Positions 24,640-35,149 of a stretch of DNA of 64,000 nucleotides are shown here, in pieces. The notes below the pieces were generated by a model. That model saw only the letters and a program-made list of their open reading frames with translations, made no database searches and was not told the origin of the DNA. The position numbers and the translations under genes are program-made. This DNA comes from an uncultured Cryomorphaceae bacterium (lineage in GTDB: Bacteria; Bacteroidota; Bacteroidia; Flavobacteriales; Schleiferiaceae): the NCBI GenBank assembly GCA_913031435.1, contig CAJWFD010000002.1, positions 1 through 64,000 on the forward strand, given 5' to 3'. Position 1 is the first letter of the stretch; each line of letters begins with the position of its first letter.

Positions 24640-26433
24640 ATGAAATTGCGCAACATCGCCATAATCGCACACGTTGATCACGGGAAAACCACCCTAGTTG
24701 ACAACATGCTGCACACTGCTAAGTTATTCAGAGACAATCAACAAGTAGAAGAACTCTTGTTAGATAGTAATGAACTCGAACGAGAACGTGGCATCACTAT
24801 TCTTTCTAAAAATGTAAGTATTCGTTGGAAAGACACTAAGATCAACATTATTGATACCCCAGGTCACAGTGACTTCGGTGGAGAAGTTGAGCGTGTTTTA
24901 AATATGGCGGATGGTGTTATTTTACTCGTAGATGCTTTTGAAGGACCTATGCCCCAGACGCGTTTTGTACTTCAGAAAGCCTTGAGTTTGAACAAAGTGC
25001 CTATTGTGGTCATCAACAAAGTTGATAAGCCCAACTGTGCTCCTGATATTGTCCATGACCAAGTATTCGAGCTATTCTTTAATTTAGAAGCTAACGACGA
25101 TCAACTTGACTTTAAGACCGTTTACGGCTCAGGAAAAGAAAAGTGGATGGGTCCTGACTGGGAAACGCCTACAAATGACATTACCTACCTTCTTGACTCT
25201 ATCGTTGACACTATACCCGAGCCTGCGGTTGAAGAAGGTAACTTACAGTTACAGATTACATCCTTAGCCTTCAGTTCATTTACGGGCAGAATCGCTATTG
25301 GTCGCATAAAAAGAGGTAGCATTAAAGAAAACATGCAAATCGTTCTTTGTAAAAGAGACGGAACCATAAAGAAAGCCAAGATCAAAGAATTAATGGTTTT
25401 TGAAGGCTTGGGTAAAACAAAGGTTGCAAATGCTGATGCGGGAGAAATTGTTGCCGTAAGTGGATTGGAAGATTTTGAAATTGGTGATACAATAGCTTCG
25501 ATAGAAAACCCTGAAGCATTGCCTACAATGGAGATTGACAAGCCTACTATGAGCATGTTATTCTCTATCAATAACTCTCCATTCTTCGGAAGAGAAGGAA
25601 AGCATGTTACTTCTCAGAAGATTCGCGAGCGCTTGATGCTTGAGATTCAAAAAAACCTAGCGCTCAAGGTACAGGATACCGGTTCTGCAGATCAATTTAT
25701 CGTTCATGGACGTGGAATTCTTCATCTAGGTATCTTGATTGAGACTATGCGTCGTGAAGGCTACGAATTACAATTAGGTATGCCTCAAGTAATCAACAAA
25801 ACAGTTGATGGCAAAAAGCACGAACCTATTGAAGAGCTTACAGTAGATGTTCCAGCAGCTACCGCAGGTAAGGTGATCGAAATGGTGACAAAACGTAAAG
25901 GAGAACTTTTAGTGATGGAAGCTAAAAGTGATTTGACACGCTTAGAGTTTGAAATTCCTTCACGAGGGTTGATGGGGCTAAGAAATAATGTCTTGACAGC
26001 AACAGCTGGTGAGGCAATCATGGCACACCGCTTGAAAAACTACCAAGCATATAAAGGAGATATGGAGCGTCGCATCTCTGGAGTTCTAGTCGCTAAAGAA
26101 GCAGGTAAAGCAAGTACCTATTCTATGGATAAGCTCCAAGATCGTGGTAAGTTCTTTATTGAGCCAGGCCAAGAACTTTATGGAGGACAGGTTATTGGTG
26201 AAGCTAACAGACCAGGTGACTTAGTCGTTAACCCTTGTATAGCGAAGCAATTGAATAACATGAGAGCTGCAGGAAAAGATGACAACTCTGCCTTATTCAC
26301 ACCTATAAAATTCAGCTTAGAAGAAGCGATGGAATATATTGGTGCTGATGAGTATGTAGAAGTTACTCCTGAAAGCATTCGTATTAGAAAGATTTTATTG
26401 AACGAGAGTGACAGAAAGCGCTCGGCTAAATAA
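24640..26433 (+). CDS. typA: Ribosome-associated GTPase TypA/BipA
   Basis: Translational GTPase that acts on the 50S subunit, especially at low temperature or stress. G1 [15 protein letters not shown] is at residues 9-23; the switch region with RERGITI, G3 [15 protein letters not shown] and G4 NKVDK follow. Domain II and EF-G-like domains III and V come next, then the BipA-specific C-terminus ([20 protein letters not shown] and [19 protein letters not shown]-like region near the end). 597 aa is the usual size. Single gene between its own promoter and a bidirectional terminator. Confidence 0.96.
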   Translation: MKLRNIAIIAHVDHGKTTLVDNMLHTAKLFRDNQQVEELLLDSNELERERGITILSKNVSIRWKDTKINIIDTPGHSDFGGEVERVLNMADGVILLVDAFEGPMPQTRFVLQKALSLNKVPIVVINKVDKPNCAPDIVHDQVFELFFNLEANDDQLDFKTVYGSGKEKWMGPDWETPTNDITYLLDSIVDTIPEPAVEEGNLQLQITSLAFSSFTGRIAIGRIKRGSIKENMQIVLCKRDGTIKKAKIKELMVFEGLGKTKVANADAGEIVAVSGLEDFEIGDTIASIENPEALPTMEIDKPTMSMLFSINNSPFFGREGKHVTSQKIRERLMLEIQKNLALKVQDTGSADQFIVHGRGILHLGILIETMRREGYELQLGMPQVINKTVDGKKHEPIEELTVDVPAATAGKVIEMVTKRKGELLVMEAKSDLTRLEFEIPSRGLMGLRNNVLTATAGEAIMAHRLKNYQAYKGDMERRISGVLVAKEAGKASTYSMDKLQDRGKFFIEPGQELYGGQVIGEANRPGDLVVNPCIAKQLNNMRAAGKDDNSALFTPIKFSLEEAMEYIGADEYVEVTPESIRIRKILLNESDRKRSAK

Positions 26434-26453
26434 ATTCAAATACGCTATTGCAC

Positions 26454-26488
26454 AAAAAAAAGCCCAAGGTATTACTTGGGCTTTTTTT
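26454..26488. terminator. Bidirectional terminator between typA and mutB
   Basis: AAGCCCAAG (26459-26467) pairs with CTTGGGCTT (26474-26482) around a 6-nt loop, with A's before and T's after. It serves both convergent genes. Confidence 0.85.
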
Positions 26489-26516
26489 GTATGATTGGGT
26501 GACGTACATGGTCCTC

Positions 26517-28595
26517 CTACTTACTAATACTATCCTGTAAAACAGTAATTATAGACTTTGCTGCATTCGCTATGGCCGTTCCAGGTCCAAAAATACCCGC
26601 TACCCCCATATTATATAAATAATCATAATCTTGGGAAGGAATAACTCCTCCAACGATTACTAAAATATCTGGACGGCCAAGTTTTGTCAACTCTTCCATC
26701 ACCGCAGGAACAAGTGTCTTATGTCCCGCTGCTAAGGAACTAACACCTAATACATGAACATCATTCTCTACAGCCTGTTTAGCTGCTTCTGCAGGGGTTT
26801 GAAACAACGGCCCCATATCTACATCAAATCCTAAATCCGCAAAAGAAGTAGCAACCACTTTTGCTCCACGATCGTGACCGTCTTGGCCCATTTTAGCAAC
26901 CATGATGCGCGGTCGACGACCTGCTGTAATAGCAAACTCATTAGAAGCAATAAGGGCCTGTTCAAAATCTTTATTTTTCTTCATCTCGTTTGAATAAACA
27001 CCGCTAATAGTTTGTGTATTAGCGACATACCTACCCCATGGGGTTTCTAGAGCGGCTGATATTTCACCTAATGTCGCTCTAGCCTTAGCGGCTTCTATTG
27101 CTAGAGTCAATAAGTTTTGATCTTTTCTGCCAGCAGCCTTTTCAAGTGCGTCAAGTGCTTTCGAGACTAACGATTGATCTCTATTAGCTTTTAAACGATT
27201 TAAGCCCTCTAACTGCTCCTTAAGTACCTCAGCTCCCTTTACTTCAAGTATATCCAGTGAAGCCCGTTTAGATGACTGAAATGCATTTACACCTACAATC
27301 ACATCTATGCCGCTATCTATTCTGGCTTGCTTTCTTGCAGCAGCCTCTTCAATTCTAAGTTTTGGAATACCTGCCTCAATGGCTTTTGTCATACCGCCTA
27401 ACTCCTCTATTTCCCTCATCAAGTTCTCAGCACGGACAATTAAGTCCGCAGTGAGTTTCTCCACATAATAGGAACCACCCCATGGGTCAGCTGTAAAGGT
27501 GATATCGGTTTCTAGTTGAAGATGTAACTGTGTGTTTCTTGCAATGCGCGCAGAAAAATCTGTAGGAAGTGCAATGGCCTCGTCCAATGAATTAGTGTGT
27601 AAACTTTGTGTCCCCCCCATAGCTGCAGCCATAGCTTCAATCGCCGTACGTGTAACATTGTTGAATGGGTCCTGTTCCGTGAGAGACCAACCAGAGGTTT
27701 GACTATGGGTTCTTAGGGCTAATGATTTTGGGTTTTTAGCGCCCAACTCAACCATATGTTTAGACCAGATAAATCTGGCAGCGCGTAATTTAGCGATCTC
27801 CATAAATGGATTCAGTCCTATACCCCAGAAAAAACTTAACCTAGGTGCAAAGGCATCTATTTCAAGCCCTGTTTCTATTCCTGTTTTAACATATTCCAAC
27901 CCGTTACACAACGTATAAGCCATTTCAATATCAGCGGTCGCTCCTGCCTCTTGCATATGGTATCCTGAAATAGAGATACTATTGAATTTGGGCATGTTTT
28001 TACTTGTGAATGAGAAAATATCACTGATGATTCTCATGCTTTGTGCTGGAGGATATATATAAGTGTTGCGCACCATAAACTCCTTGAGTATATCATTTTG
28101 TATGGTGCCATTTAACATGGAAATATCAACTCCTTGCTCCATTGCTGCAACAATATAAAAAGCCATTATGGGCAATACAGCACCATTCATTGTCATTGAA
28201 ACGGACATTTTATCGAGTGGTATTCCATCGAACAGCACTTTCATATCTTCAACGCTGTCTATAGCAACACCTGCTTTTCCCACATCGCCAACCACTCGGG
28301 GGTGGTCACTATCATAACCTCTATGCGTCGCAAGATCAAAGGCCACAGAGAGTCCCTTCTGCCCAGCAGCGAGGTTTCTGCGATAGAACAAATTAGACTC
28401 AGTCGCTGTCGAAAAACCGGCGTATTGACGTACCGTCCATGGACGTCCAACGTACATTGATTTATAAGGTCCACGCACAAAAGGGGGTTCACCAGGTAAG
28501 GTTTCTAAATGGCATGCCTCTCCTAAATCCTCTTGTCTGTACTTAGGTTTTACGACTATTTGTTCTGGTGTTTTCCAGCTGTTATTCTGCGACAT
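26517..28595 (-). CDS. mutB: Methylmalonyl-CoA mutase, large (catalytic) subunit
   Basis: Adenosylcobalamin-dependent interconversion of succinyl-CoA and (R)-methylmalonyl-CoA. The N-terminal TIM barrel carries [19 protein letters not shown] (CoA and substrate binding). The C-terminal ~130 residues are the B12-binding domain with [11 protein letters not shown] (the DxHxxG lower-ligand motif), SSLAAGH and [12 protein letters not shown]. 692 aa is close to the standard 710. The start overlaps the mutA end by 14 nt. In Bacteroidota the pathway runs with propionate production or use; MeaB, its chaperone, is at 8.3 kb. Confidence 0.96.
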   Translation of the reverse strand: MSQNNSWKTPEQIVVKPKYRQEDLGEACHLETLPGEPPFVRGPYKSMYVGRPWTVRQYAGFSTATESNLFYRRNLAAGQKGLSVAFDLATHRGYDSDHPRVVGDVGKAGVAIDSVEDMKVLFDGIPLDKMSVSMTMNGAVLPIMAFYIVAAMEQGVDISMLNGTIQNDILKEFMVRNTYIYPPAQSMRIISDIFSFTSKNMPKFNSISISGYHMQEAGATADIEMAYTLCNGLEYVKTGIETGLEIDAFAPRLSFFWGIGLNPFMEIAKLRAARFIWSKHMVELGAKNPKSLALRTHSQTSGWSLTEQDPFNNVTRTAIEAMAAAMGGTQSLHTNSLDEAIALPTDFSARIARNTQLHLQLETDITFTADPWGGSYYVEKLTADLIVRAENLMREIEELGGMTKAIEAGIPKLRIEEAAARKQARIDSGIDVIVGVNAFQSSKRASLDILEVKGAEVLKEQLEGLNRLKANRDQSLVSKALDALEKAAGRKDQNLLTLAIEAAKARATLGEISAALETPWGRYVANTQTISGVYSNEMKKNKDFEQALIASNEFAITAGRRPRIMVAKMGQDGHDRGAKVVATSFADLGFDVDMGPLFQTPAEAAKQAVENDVHVLGVSSLAAGHKTLVPAVMEELTKLGRPDILVIVGGVIPSQDYDYLYNMGVAGIFGPGTAIANAAKSIITVLQDSISK

Positions 28596-29889
28596 GACCC
28601 TCTTGCTTTGCAGATTCTTTAAATAAACGTTCGTGCTCTAAATTTGCTGCCCAACGTACAGGGATCAATGGTTCGATCTCTGAATCTTTATTGGCTAACT
28701 GATGTTCAGGCCTTGATTTCAATGGTTGTAACTGTAAATCCGCAGGCAGAACCTGACTTTTTTCTGGAAAAATATTTACTCCAAGAAATTTCTCCGGTAT
28801 TGCGGCTTGAACTTCAGCTTCTAACTTATCCTGAACCCATCCATTACGCAAGGCTTCTACTATTCCACCGAGCTCTCGAATTTCCTGAAGTAGACCCCAA
28901 GCTTCAGCGCACAGTTCTTCCGTCTTAGTTTCAATGAAATAGGAACCAGCAGCCGGGTCTTCAACTCGGTCTAAGTAACTCTCATAAGCCAATATATAAT
29001 GCTGGTTCAAAGCAAGTCTTTCTCCCTCTGGGTCAGCACCTTCAGTCAGTGCGTTATAAGGACGTATTTGTACTGAGTCTGCTCCACCCACTATAGCTCC
29101 AAACGCAGCAGACGTTGCTCTGAGTAAATTAGAATGCTCATCGTAAGCAGTTTGGTGCATTGTAGAGGTCTCGGAATACAATTCTAAATGTGTTGGTGGC
29201 AATTCATATTCTTCGAGTAACCTAGCCCACAGCAGCCTTATGCCGCGATGTTTTGCGATCTCTTCGAATAGATAAGTACCACTAGTTAGTGCTAACCAAT
29301 ACTGGGTATACCCTACTTCTCCAAAAGCATCTAAATAAAAATCTAAATGTGCCGCTGCTAAACCTAACTGAGTTGCTGCAGATGCACCACAAGCACCGAA
29401 AAAGTTTGCATTACAACACATATACTTGAATTGAGAAGGTGCTAATCGACTAATTTCGCCGAGGTCGTACATTTTCTCTTCATGCCATATACCAGTGCGG
29501 GCGGCTATTTCCACAGGATCAATATTAATAAAGCCTTCCAAGCCATCTATGGTGTTCCCCTCATCGTGTGCATGGTGCAGTAAAGCCTCCATTACATCCG
29601 GGCCACTACCTTCTACGACCAATCCTATATTAACGTAAGATAATTTGATATCTCTCAATATGCGTGGCAGATAATGATCGCTGTTCACGTAAAAGAGCAA
29701 ACCGGATGCCCCGTGCTGTAATCGGTTTATAGCCCAATCGTTGGCTGAAAATTCTTTTTTTACGGTATGCTCTTGCAGCATCGTCCACCATGGCTTCGTC
29801 CTAAAACCTGGATTTAGGTCAGGGCCTGAAGTGTAAACGGGCTCCACGATAGATCCGTGAGGGTAAGTTCTATTAGGAGTATCACTCAT
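28582..29889 (-). CDS. mutA: Methylmalonyl-CoA mutase, small subunit
   Basis: Structural partner of MutB. It shares the barrel fold (FRTKPWTMLQ near the N-terminus, [33 protein letters not shown]) but lacks B12-binding residues, and it is only 435 aa long. Many MutA proteins are over 600 aa with a degenerate B12-like domain; here that domain is absent, as in other Bacteroidota short forms. The frame is open to an ATG at 29904. The ATG at 29889 ([12 protein letters not shown]) overlaps the upstream stop as ATGAGTGA and is preferred. Confidence 0.88.
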   Translation of the reverse strand: MSDTPNRTYPHGSIVEPVYTSGPDLNPGFRTKPWWTMLQEHTVKKEFSANDWAINRLQHGASGLLFYVNSDHYLPRILRDIKLSYVNIGLVVEGSGPDVMEALLHHAHDEGNTIDGLEGFINIDPVEIAARTGIWHEEKMYDLGEISRLAPSQFKYMCCNANFFGACGASAATQLGLAAAHLDFYLDAFGEVGYTQYWLALTSGTYLFEEIAKHRGIRLLWARLLEEYELPPTHLELYSETSTMHQTAYDEHSNLLRATSAAFGAIVGGADSVQIRPYNALTEGADPEGERLALNQHYILAYESYLDRVEDPAAGSYFIETKTEELCAEAWGLLQEIRELGGIVEALRNGWVQDKLEAEVQAAIPEKFLGVNIFPEKSQVLPADLQLQPLKSRPEHQLANKDSEIEPLIPVRWAANLEHERLFKESAKQEGHVAE

Positions 29890-30199
29890 GTGATGAATCT
29901 TCAAATTCGATGATGGTTATTGTTTCGCCTTTCTTAAGCATGCCGAAATTTTCTCGCGCATAGCTTTCAAAAGCCTTAGGATCAGTCTCTAGTTGTTCTA
30001 ACAAGACACGATCCTCCTTAAGGGTAGTTTCGTAATAATCTATGTCACGTTCAAGATTGTCCAATTGCTGGTCCAATTCTGAGTGAATAAAATAGTTGTT
30101 GGTATCTAAGAATACCATCCAAAAAGCAAATAAAAGTCCCGACAAGATATATTTGTTCATTAGGATTTTAATTATTGGATGGCTCAGTAGTTTCTTCAT
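29882..30199 (-). CDS. DivIC/FtsB-like septum formation initiator protein
   Basis: A 105-residue single-pass membrane protein: one helix (about residues 16-33, YILSGLLFAFWMVFLD) followed by a coiled coil (SELDQQLDNLERDIDYYETTLKEDR). It closes with the family's conserved block ESYARENFGMLKKGETITII. That layout is the DivIC/FtsB family acting with FtsL and FtsQ at the division septum. It lies between an ABC exporter gene (22 nt gap) and mutA (8 nt overlap). Co-transcription with mutAB is metabolic bystander context, seen in other Flavobacteriales from memory. Confidence 0.85.
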   Translation of the reverse strand: MKKLLSHPIIKILMNKYILSGLLFAFWMVFLDTNNYFIHSELDQQLDNLERDIDYYETTLKEDRVLLEQLETDPKAFESYARENFGMLKKGETITIIEFEDSSHE

Positions 30200-30221
30200 A
30201 GCTCTAATTTATGGAAAGACT

Positions 30222-32042
30222 TTAAGACTTAGCAACTGAATGCTTTGACTGTAAAAATTCGCTTCCCCCTAAATCTTGTAACCTCACCAATTCTGAATAG
30301 GTCCCACCCAGGTTGAGTAACTGATCATGGGTTCCTCTCTCTGTTATTCGACCTTCATTAATCACCAATATTTCATGGGCGTTACGTATCGTAGAGAGTC
30401 GATGAGCGATCACAACGGAGGTTCTACCTTGCATTAAACGATCTAGCGCTTCCTGCACAAGGAACTCACTCTCACTATCTAAAGCACTTGTCGCCTCGTC
30501 AAGTATCAAGAGTTGTGGATCTTTAAGTAAGGCACGTGCTATGGCAATTCTTTGTCGTTGACCACCGCTCAATTGAACGCCACGTTCACCAACGGTGGTT
30601 TCCAGGCCTTCCGGAAAACCTTGAATAAACTCCCACGCATTAGCTTGTTGCGCGGCTTCAATAATCTCTGCGTCGCTGGCGTTGGTCTTTCCGTACGTAA
30701 TATTTTCTTTGATGCTACCGCCAAAAAGTAGTACATCCTGAGGCACCAGAGCCAATTCCTCTCTCCAAGCAGCCAGATCAACTTCATTCAACGGCTTTGA
30801 ATTAGATACAATTCCTCCCTGTTCTAGGTGATAAAATCGCATAAGCAAGGATGCAATGGTGCTCTTTCCTGAACCACTCTTACCTACCAGCGCTATCGTT
30901 TTTCCTTTCGGAATCTTAAAACTAAGTCCATTTAAAACTTGTACATCTGAACGAGATGGATAACTAAATTCTACCTGGTCAAATGCAATGTCACCAATCT
31001 CCACAGCTTCAGTTTCAACACGATCTACGGTCATCTCGGTTTGCTCCTCCATAAGGTCAAAAATAGTCTCCGTAGCTCCAATTGCCTTCTGTAGCTGTGC
31101 ATATACACTTGCCAATCCACCTATTGAACCTCCGATAAACAAGGCATACAGGATGAATTCATTAAGCTTGTCTCCTGCCAATTCACCATTGTGAACCATT
31201 CCAGCACCAAACCAAATTACCAAGGCAATAGCTCCAAACAATCCAAAAGTGATGAAACTAGCAAACGCTCCTCTGTAGTAGCCTCCCTTTACTGCTAAGC
31301 CGACCACTTCTTTAATTCTTGTAGCATACCTGCTACGCTCCCATGCTTCGTTAGCGAATGCCTTGACGGTTTGGATCCCCGCAAAAGTTTCTTCTACAAT
31401 GGTATTTGAGGCGGCCACTTCGTCTTGTACGCTCTTCGAATACTTTCTTATAAATTTTCCGAATATAATGGTCACGATAATTAATGGAGGAATAACACCA
31501 ACAATGAAGAGTGTTAGCTTTATTGAGGTAAACGCTAAAATGGCAATTCCACCTATTACCATCGAAATTCCCCTCAATAATTCTGCTAAAGTGGTGGTTA
31601 ATGTTTCACCGATTTGAGATGTGTCCGAGGCTACTCTAGAGTTTAGTTCTCCTACACGTTTTGCAGAAAAAAAGCTCATGGGCAGGTGAATCAGGTGTCC
31701 ATACAAATCTTCACGTATTGCAGCTAACGCACGTTCCGTAACCATTACGAAAATCACAACCCGGAAGAAGCTTGCAATACTCTGAATAACAAGCAATCCC
31801 ATCATTTGCAACATATTGTCACGTAAGTTGCTTGGAGTTGATCCCATCAAACCTCCTAAAAGTTTCGGGAACAACAAGGAGGTTACCATGGTTATAAGCA
31901 AGAAGAAGAATCCAAGAGCCCAGAGCTTTCGTTGAGGGCGTAGATAAGCAAATATTTTATTTAGCTTCTTTAAGTCCTTTACAGACAACGTTTTGCGCTT
32001 GTTTTTTTTTCCTTTTAAGGAATCGTCACTAGTTTTACTCAT
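30222..32042 (-). CDS. ABC exporter, fused permease/ATPase (MsbA/MDR-like)
   Basis: Half-transporter expected to act as a homodimer exporting lipids or amphiphiles. The N-terminal ~320 residues hold six membrane helices (ABC type 1 membrane domain). The ATPase part has Walker A VGKSGSGKSTIA, Q-loop LVPQDVLLFGG, signature VQLSGGQRQRIA, Walker B LLILDEATSALD and the H-loop VIAHRLSTI. The first ~30 residues are basic (KGKKNKRKTLSVKDLKKL). Substrate not determined. First gene of a likely four-gene unit with the DivIC-like gene, mutA and mutB, and divergent from menG. Confidence 0.92.
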   Translation of the reverse strand: MSKTSDDSLKGKKNKRKTLSVKDLKKLNKIFAYLRPQRKLWALGFFFLLITMVTSLLFPKLLGGLMGSTPSNLRDNMLQMMGLLVIQSIASFFRVVIFVMVTERALAAIREDLYGHLIHLPMSFFSAKRVGELNSRVASDTSQIGETLTTTLAELLRGISMVIGGIAILAFTSIKLTLFIVGVIPPLIIVTIIFGKFIRKYSKSVQDEVAASNTIVEETFAGIQTVKAFANEAWERSRYATRIKEVVGLAVKGGYYRGAFASFITFGLFGAIALVIWFGAGMVHNGELAGDKLNEFILYALFIGGSIGGLASVYAQLQKAIGATETIFDLMEEQTEMTVDRVETEAVEIGDIAFDQVEFSYPSRSDVQVLNGLSFKIPKGKTIALVGKSGSGKSTIASLLMRFYHLEQGGIVSNSKPLNEVDLAAWREELALVPQDVLLFGGSIKENITYGKTNASDAEIIEAAQQANAWEFIQGFPEGLETTVGERGVQLSGGQRQRIAIARALLKDPQLLILDEATSALDSESEFLVQEALDRLMQGRTSVVIAHRLSTIRNAHEILVINEGRITERGTHDQLLNLGGTYSELVRLQDLGGSEFLQSKHSVAKS

Positions 32043-32067
32043 ACCCGCTAAGTTACGCCATATGGCC

Positions 32068-32075
32068 TACCTTTG
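32068..32075 (+). promoter_or_regulatory. -7 promoter element for menG-porT
   Basis: TACCTTTG matches TAnnTTTG exactly, 18 nt before the ATG of menG. An alternative TTG start at 32073 lies inside this element, which argues for the downstream ATG. Confidence 0.6.
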
Positions 32076-32093
32076 CGCTTCAATTTTTCAATA

Positions 32094-32834
32094 ATGGCAG
32101 GAGCAGAAAACATAAAACCCTACCACAATAGTGATGCGGAAAAGAAAGAACAAGTCGCTGAAATGTTTGATAATATTTCCAAGCGCTATGACTTGTTAAA
32201 CCATCTATTGTCCTTGAACATAGACAAAGGCTGGAGACGTAAGGTAGTCAACCTCGTGAAGGCTGATGAGCCCAACGTTATTTTAGACGTAGCAACGGGT
32301 ACCGCCGATTTAGCCATTGCTCTTGCAAAAGGAACAGGTGCTCGTATTACCGGTGCTGACATCAGTGAAGGAATGTTGGAGGTTGGGCGAGTAAAAGTGG
32401 CAAAAAAAGGATTACATAAGAGTATAGTGCTAGAGCTTGGAGATAGTGAAAATCTACCTTATGCAGATCAAACATTCGATGCTATTACTGTTGCTTTTGG
32501 TGTTCGCAATTTCCAAAATCTTCACAATGGCTTGAAGGACATGGCTAGGGTACTCAAACCGGGTGGTCAAATCGTAGTACTAGAGTTTAGTCAACCGCGG
32601 TACTTTCCCTTCAAGCAAATTTATTGGCTATATTTCAAAGCAGTATTGCCTACGGTAGGTAAATTAGTTTCCAAAGATCCAAGAGCCTACACGTACCTTC
32701 CAGAAAGTGTTCAAGCTTTCCCTCACGGTAAGGATTTCGAGGCAGAACTAGTTCGAGCGGGTCTAAAGCCTATTTTAACAAAACCTGTTACTTTTGGTAT
32801 TGCTTCTATCTATCAAGCAAGAAAAGAGGCCTAG
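32094..32834 (+). CDS. menG: Demethylmenaquinone methyltransferase (UbiE/MenG)
   Basis: SAM-dependent C-methylation in the last step of menaquinone synthesis. Motifs: FDNISKRYDLLNHLLSLNID near the N-terminus, SAM motif LDVATGTADLAIA, ITGADISEGML, and the UbiE signatures YADQTFDAITVAFGVRNFQN and RVLKPGGQIVVLEFSQP; the end SIYQARK is typical. 246 aa. The next gene, porT, starts 17 nt later. That gene pair is common in Bacteroidota. Confidence 0.94.
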   Translation: MAGAENIKPYHNSDAEKKEQVAEMFDNISKRYDLLNHLLSLNIDKGWRRKVVNLVKADEPNVILDVATGTADLAIALAKGTGARITGADISEGMLEVGRVKVAKKGLHKSIVLELGDSENLPYADQTFDAITVAFGVRNFQNLHNGLKDMARVLKPGGQIVVLEFSQPRYFPFKQIYWLYFKAVLPTVGKLVSKDPRAYTYLPESVQAFPHGKDFEAELVRAGLKPILTKPVTFGIASIYQARKEA

Positions 32835-32850
32835 AAACGTTGTCTACCTA

Positions 32851-33546
32851 ATGAAACTCCGCCTTTTAATTATTGTAACCCTTCTTGCCCCTTTGAGCAG
32901 CGCTGCGCAATTCGCTAGGCTACGCAATCAACCACTTTACGATAAGAGTGGGTTGCATTTTGGATTTCATATTGGCATCAACAACTACGACTTCTCGATG
33001 GACCTCAAGGACTTGAGCGAAGTGAGCAATATTTTTGGAGTGGAAAGTGAAGCCCTGCCTGGTTATAACATCAACATCATTTCTAACCTCAGATTAACGG
33101 AGCATTTAGACCTGAGATTTACCCCGGGATTTGCAGCGACGGTTCGTAAAGTTCACTTTGACTTAATAGATCCCATCCTAGATCAGCGTAGAATAGTTAC
33201 CCGACAGATTGAGTCATCTTATGTACAATTTCCATTTCATTTAAAATTCAAAAGTGTTCGCGTGGACAACTACCGTCTGTACTTAATGGGCGGATTGCGT
33301 TATTGTAATGACTTGGCCTCTCGGGCTAAGGTCGTTGATGATAATCTCTTTAAATTACAACGTCACACGGGGGATTACGAGTTTGGTTTCGGTGCTGATT
33401 TGTACTTCGAATATTTTAAATTTTCACCACAAATTCGAGCTTCTTGGGGACTCACTAATCTTCTTGTTCAAGATGGCACACTTCCTGTCGAAGCATTTGA
33501 TGCGATTAGAAACCGAGCCATATTGGTAAACTTTACCTTCGAATAG
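32851..33546 (+). CDS. porT: Type IX secretion-associated outer-membrane protein PorT
   Basis: Outer-membrane beta-barrel protein needed for type IX secretion. A signal peptide (MKLRLLIIVTLLAPLSSAAQ) is followed by KSGLHFGFHIGINNYDF and alternating hydrophobic strands ending in VNFTFE, the expected terminal strand with aromatic residue. 231 aa. The assignment rests on size, fold pattern and its position directly behind menG, a conserved arrangement. The frame opens 19 codons earlier inside menG, but the ATG at 32851 begins the signal peptide. It shares one base with the next start. Confidence 0.85.
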   Translation: MKLRLLIIVTLLAPLSSAAQFARLRNQPLYDKSGLHFGFHIGINNYDFSMDLKDLSEVSNIFGVESEALPGYNINIISNLRLTEHLDLRFTPGFAATVRKVHFDLIDPILDQRRIVTRQIESSYVQFPFHLKFKSVRVDNYRLYLMGGLRYCNDLASRAKVVDDNLFKLQRHTGDYEFGFGADLYFEYFKFSPQIRASWGLTNLLVQDGTLPVEAFDAIRNRAILVNFTFE

Positions 33547-34400
33547 TGCAAAAAGGTATCCTTTATATGCTCATCTCGGTAGGCTGTTTCGCCGCAGTCA
33601 ACCTGCTTGTTAAATTCTTACCTCACCTTCCTGCAACAGAATTGGTGCTTTTCAGGTCACTCATCACCTTCGCTATCAGCTACAGTCTACTTAAAAAAAA
33701 GAAACTATATCCATGGGGAAACAATAAGCCATGGCTTTTGATCAGAGGTGTAGCGGGTACCACAGCACTTACTATATTTTTCTATACGCTACAAAAAATG
33801 CCCCTTTCTGCAGCCGTTACCGTCCAATACCTCAGTCCTTTTTTCACCGCTTTCATTGCAGGCTTCTTACTGGGAGAAAAAACGAAAGCCGCACAATGGT
33901 TGTTCTTCTTAGTTTCTTTCGCGGGGATAGTGGTCGTGAAGGGCTCAAGTGCAGATATACCACCTACGCTCTTGGCCTTAGGTGTTTTTTCTAGTATGTT
34001 CTCTGGACTGGCCTACAATGCTATAAGAAAGCTAAAAGATGAAGAGCCCTTAGTCATTGTCATGTACTTCCCTCTAGTTGCAACGCCAGTAATGCTAGTA
34101 TTTAGCCTGTTTAATTGGGTAACTCCTGTGGGAATAGATTGGCTTTTACTCCTGGCACTTGGAGTTCTTACGCAATTTGCCCAACTGTACATGACAAAAT
34201 CCTACCAGCTCTCTGAAGTAAACACCGTAGCACCTTTAAAATACATAGGAGTCATTTTCGCGCTGACCTGGGACATAGCATTATTTGATTTTATACCTAA
34301 TGCGCAAATGTTTTTGGGGATAGCCTTGGTTATTGGTGGAGTACTTATGAATCTCCGATTTAAAAGCGTCGAGAAGAAGCGTACTCGTAAAGTAACGTAG
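33546..34400 (+). CDS. EamA/DMT-family membrane transporter
   Basis: Ten-helix drug/metabolite transporter with two EamA repeats (first repeat begins LYMLISVGCFAAVNLLVKF, second near PPTLLALGVFSSMFSGLAYN). Conserved residues include FRSLITF and the helix 4 region AAVTVQYLSPFFTAFIAG. 284 aa is the usual size. The GTG start at 33546 overlaps the porT stop (TAGTG). Substrate unknown; possible export of a metabolite. The 3' end overlaps the convergent TrmH-family gene by 41 nt. Confidence 0.88.
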   Translation: MQKGILYMLISVGCFAAVNLLVKFLPHLPATELVLFRSLITFAISYSLLKKKKLYPWGNNKPWLLIRGVAGTTALTIFFYTLQKMPLSAAVTVQYLSPFFTAFIAGFLLGEKTKAAQWLFFLVSFAGIVVVKGSSADIPPTLLALGVFSSMFSGLAYNAIRKLKDEEPLVIVMYFPLVATPVMLVFSLFNWVTPVGIDWLLLLALGVLTQFAQLYMTKSYQLSEVNTVAPLKYIGVIFALTWDIALFDFIPNAQMFLGIALVIGGVLMNLRFKSVEKKRTRKVT

Positions 34401-35100
34401 CGCCACTTACTGCAACGTTTAAACTTTCCATTTTACTCGCGTCTCCAGGTAATGTGATCGAGCGACCGCTGGACTTCAATATGTCGCTAGCTCCCTGACC
34501 CTCATTGCCCATTACAAGGATTTGCTTGCTCGACCATTCAAACGATTTCGCGGGCGTACCGTTCATGTCTGCAATAACTAGATCAAACTGGTTATCACTT
34601 GCAAAAGTCAACCATTCTTGCTCTTCAAGTAGCACAACTTTAACATGAGCCAATGCACTCATACTTGCTTGAACAACCTTAGGGCTCCATGCATCTGCTG
34701 TTCCACTCACTAAGGCAATATGATCAATGCCGTACCACAATGCCGTGCGCAATAGTGTCCCTAAATTTCCTGGGTCCTGAACACGATCTAGTAAGAGAAT
34801 AAAGGGTGCATTGACAAAAGACTTAAGATCTTCATTTTTTTGATGAAAAACAGCCAGTACGGAAGATGCGGTTTCTAAAAAAGTGATTCTCTTCATGTCG
34901 CTTTCCGATATCTCCATGGTTCGATCACCCTGTAAATCCGCTGCAATAGGTCCTACATGATAAATAATATCAACCTCCACTCCAGATGAAACAAAATCAG
35001 TCACTAACTTGAGACCTTCAGCAATAAAAAGACCCGTTTTTTTTCGGTTCTTTCGTAAAGCCAAACCGCGAATAAGTTTCTCTGAATTTTTAGTAACCAC
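34360..35100 (-). CDS. TrmH/SpoU-family RNA 2'-O-methyltransferase
   Basis: SAM-dependent 2'-O-ribose methylation of tRNA or rRNA. The N-terminal substrate-binding part (KIIRGLALRKNRKKTGLF-like, FIAEGLKLV) is followed by the knotted SPOUT domain. The motifs FILLLDRVQDPGNLGTLLRTA (motif 1), VMGNEGQGAS (motif 2) and ITLPGDASKMESLNVAVSGATLLYE (motif 3) are clear. The frame stays open to 35436 across the start of the TamL gene, but family length (about 245 aa) and an imperfect -7 (TATTTTAG on the minus strand) point to the GTG at 35098-35100. Which RNA it modifies is not known. Confidence 0.88.
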   Translation of the reverse strand: MVTKNSEKLIRGLALRKNRKKTGLFIAEGLKLVTDFVSSGVEVDIIYHVGPIAADLQGDRTMEISESDMKRITFLETASSVLAVFHQKNEDLKSFVNAPFILLLDRVQDPGNLGTLLRTALWYGIDHIALVSGTADAWSPKVVQASMSALAHVKVVLLEEQEWLTFASDNQFDLVIADMNGTPAKSFEWSSKQILVMGNEGQGASDILKSSGRSITLPGDASKMESLNVAVSGATLLYEYASSRRF

Positions 35101-35149
35101 TGTGATAAATTTTAAGGCTAAAATACACGCTAAATCTACGCACATCATT

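Noticed and set aside
35009-35149. Upstream extension of tamL
   Set aside because: It overlaps the divergent methyltransferase gene and buries the lipoprotein-like leader. The ATG at 35150 explains the N-terminus.
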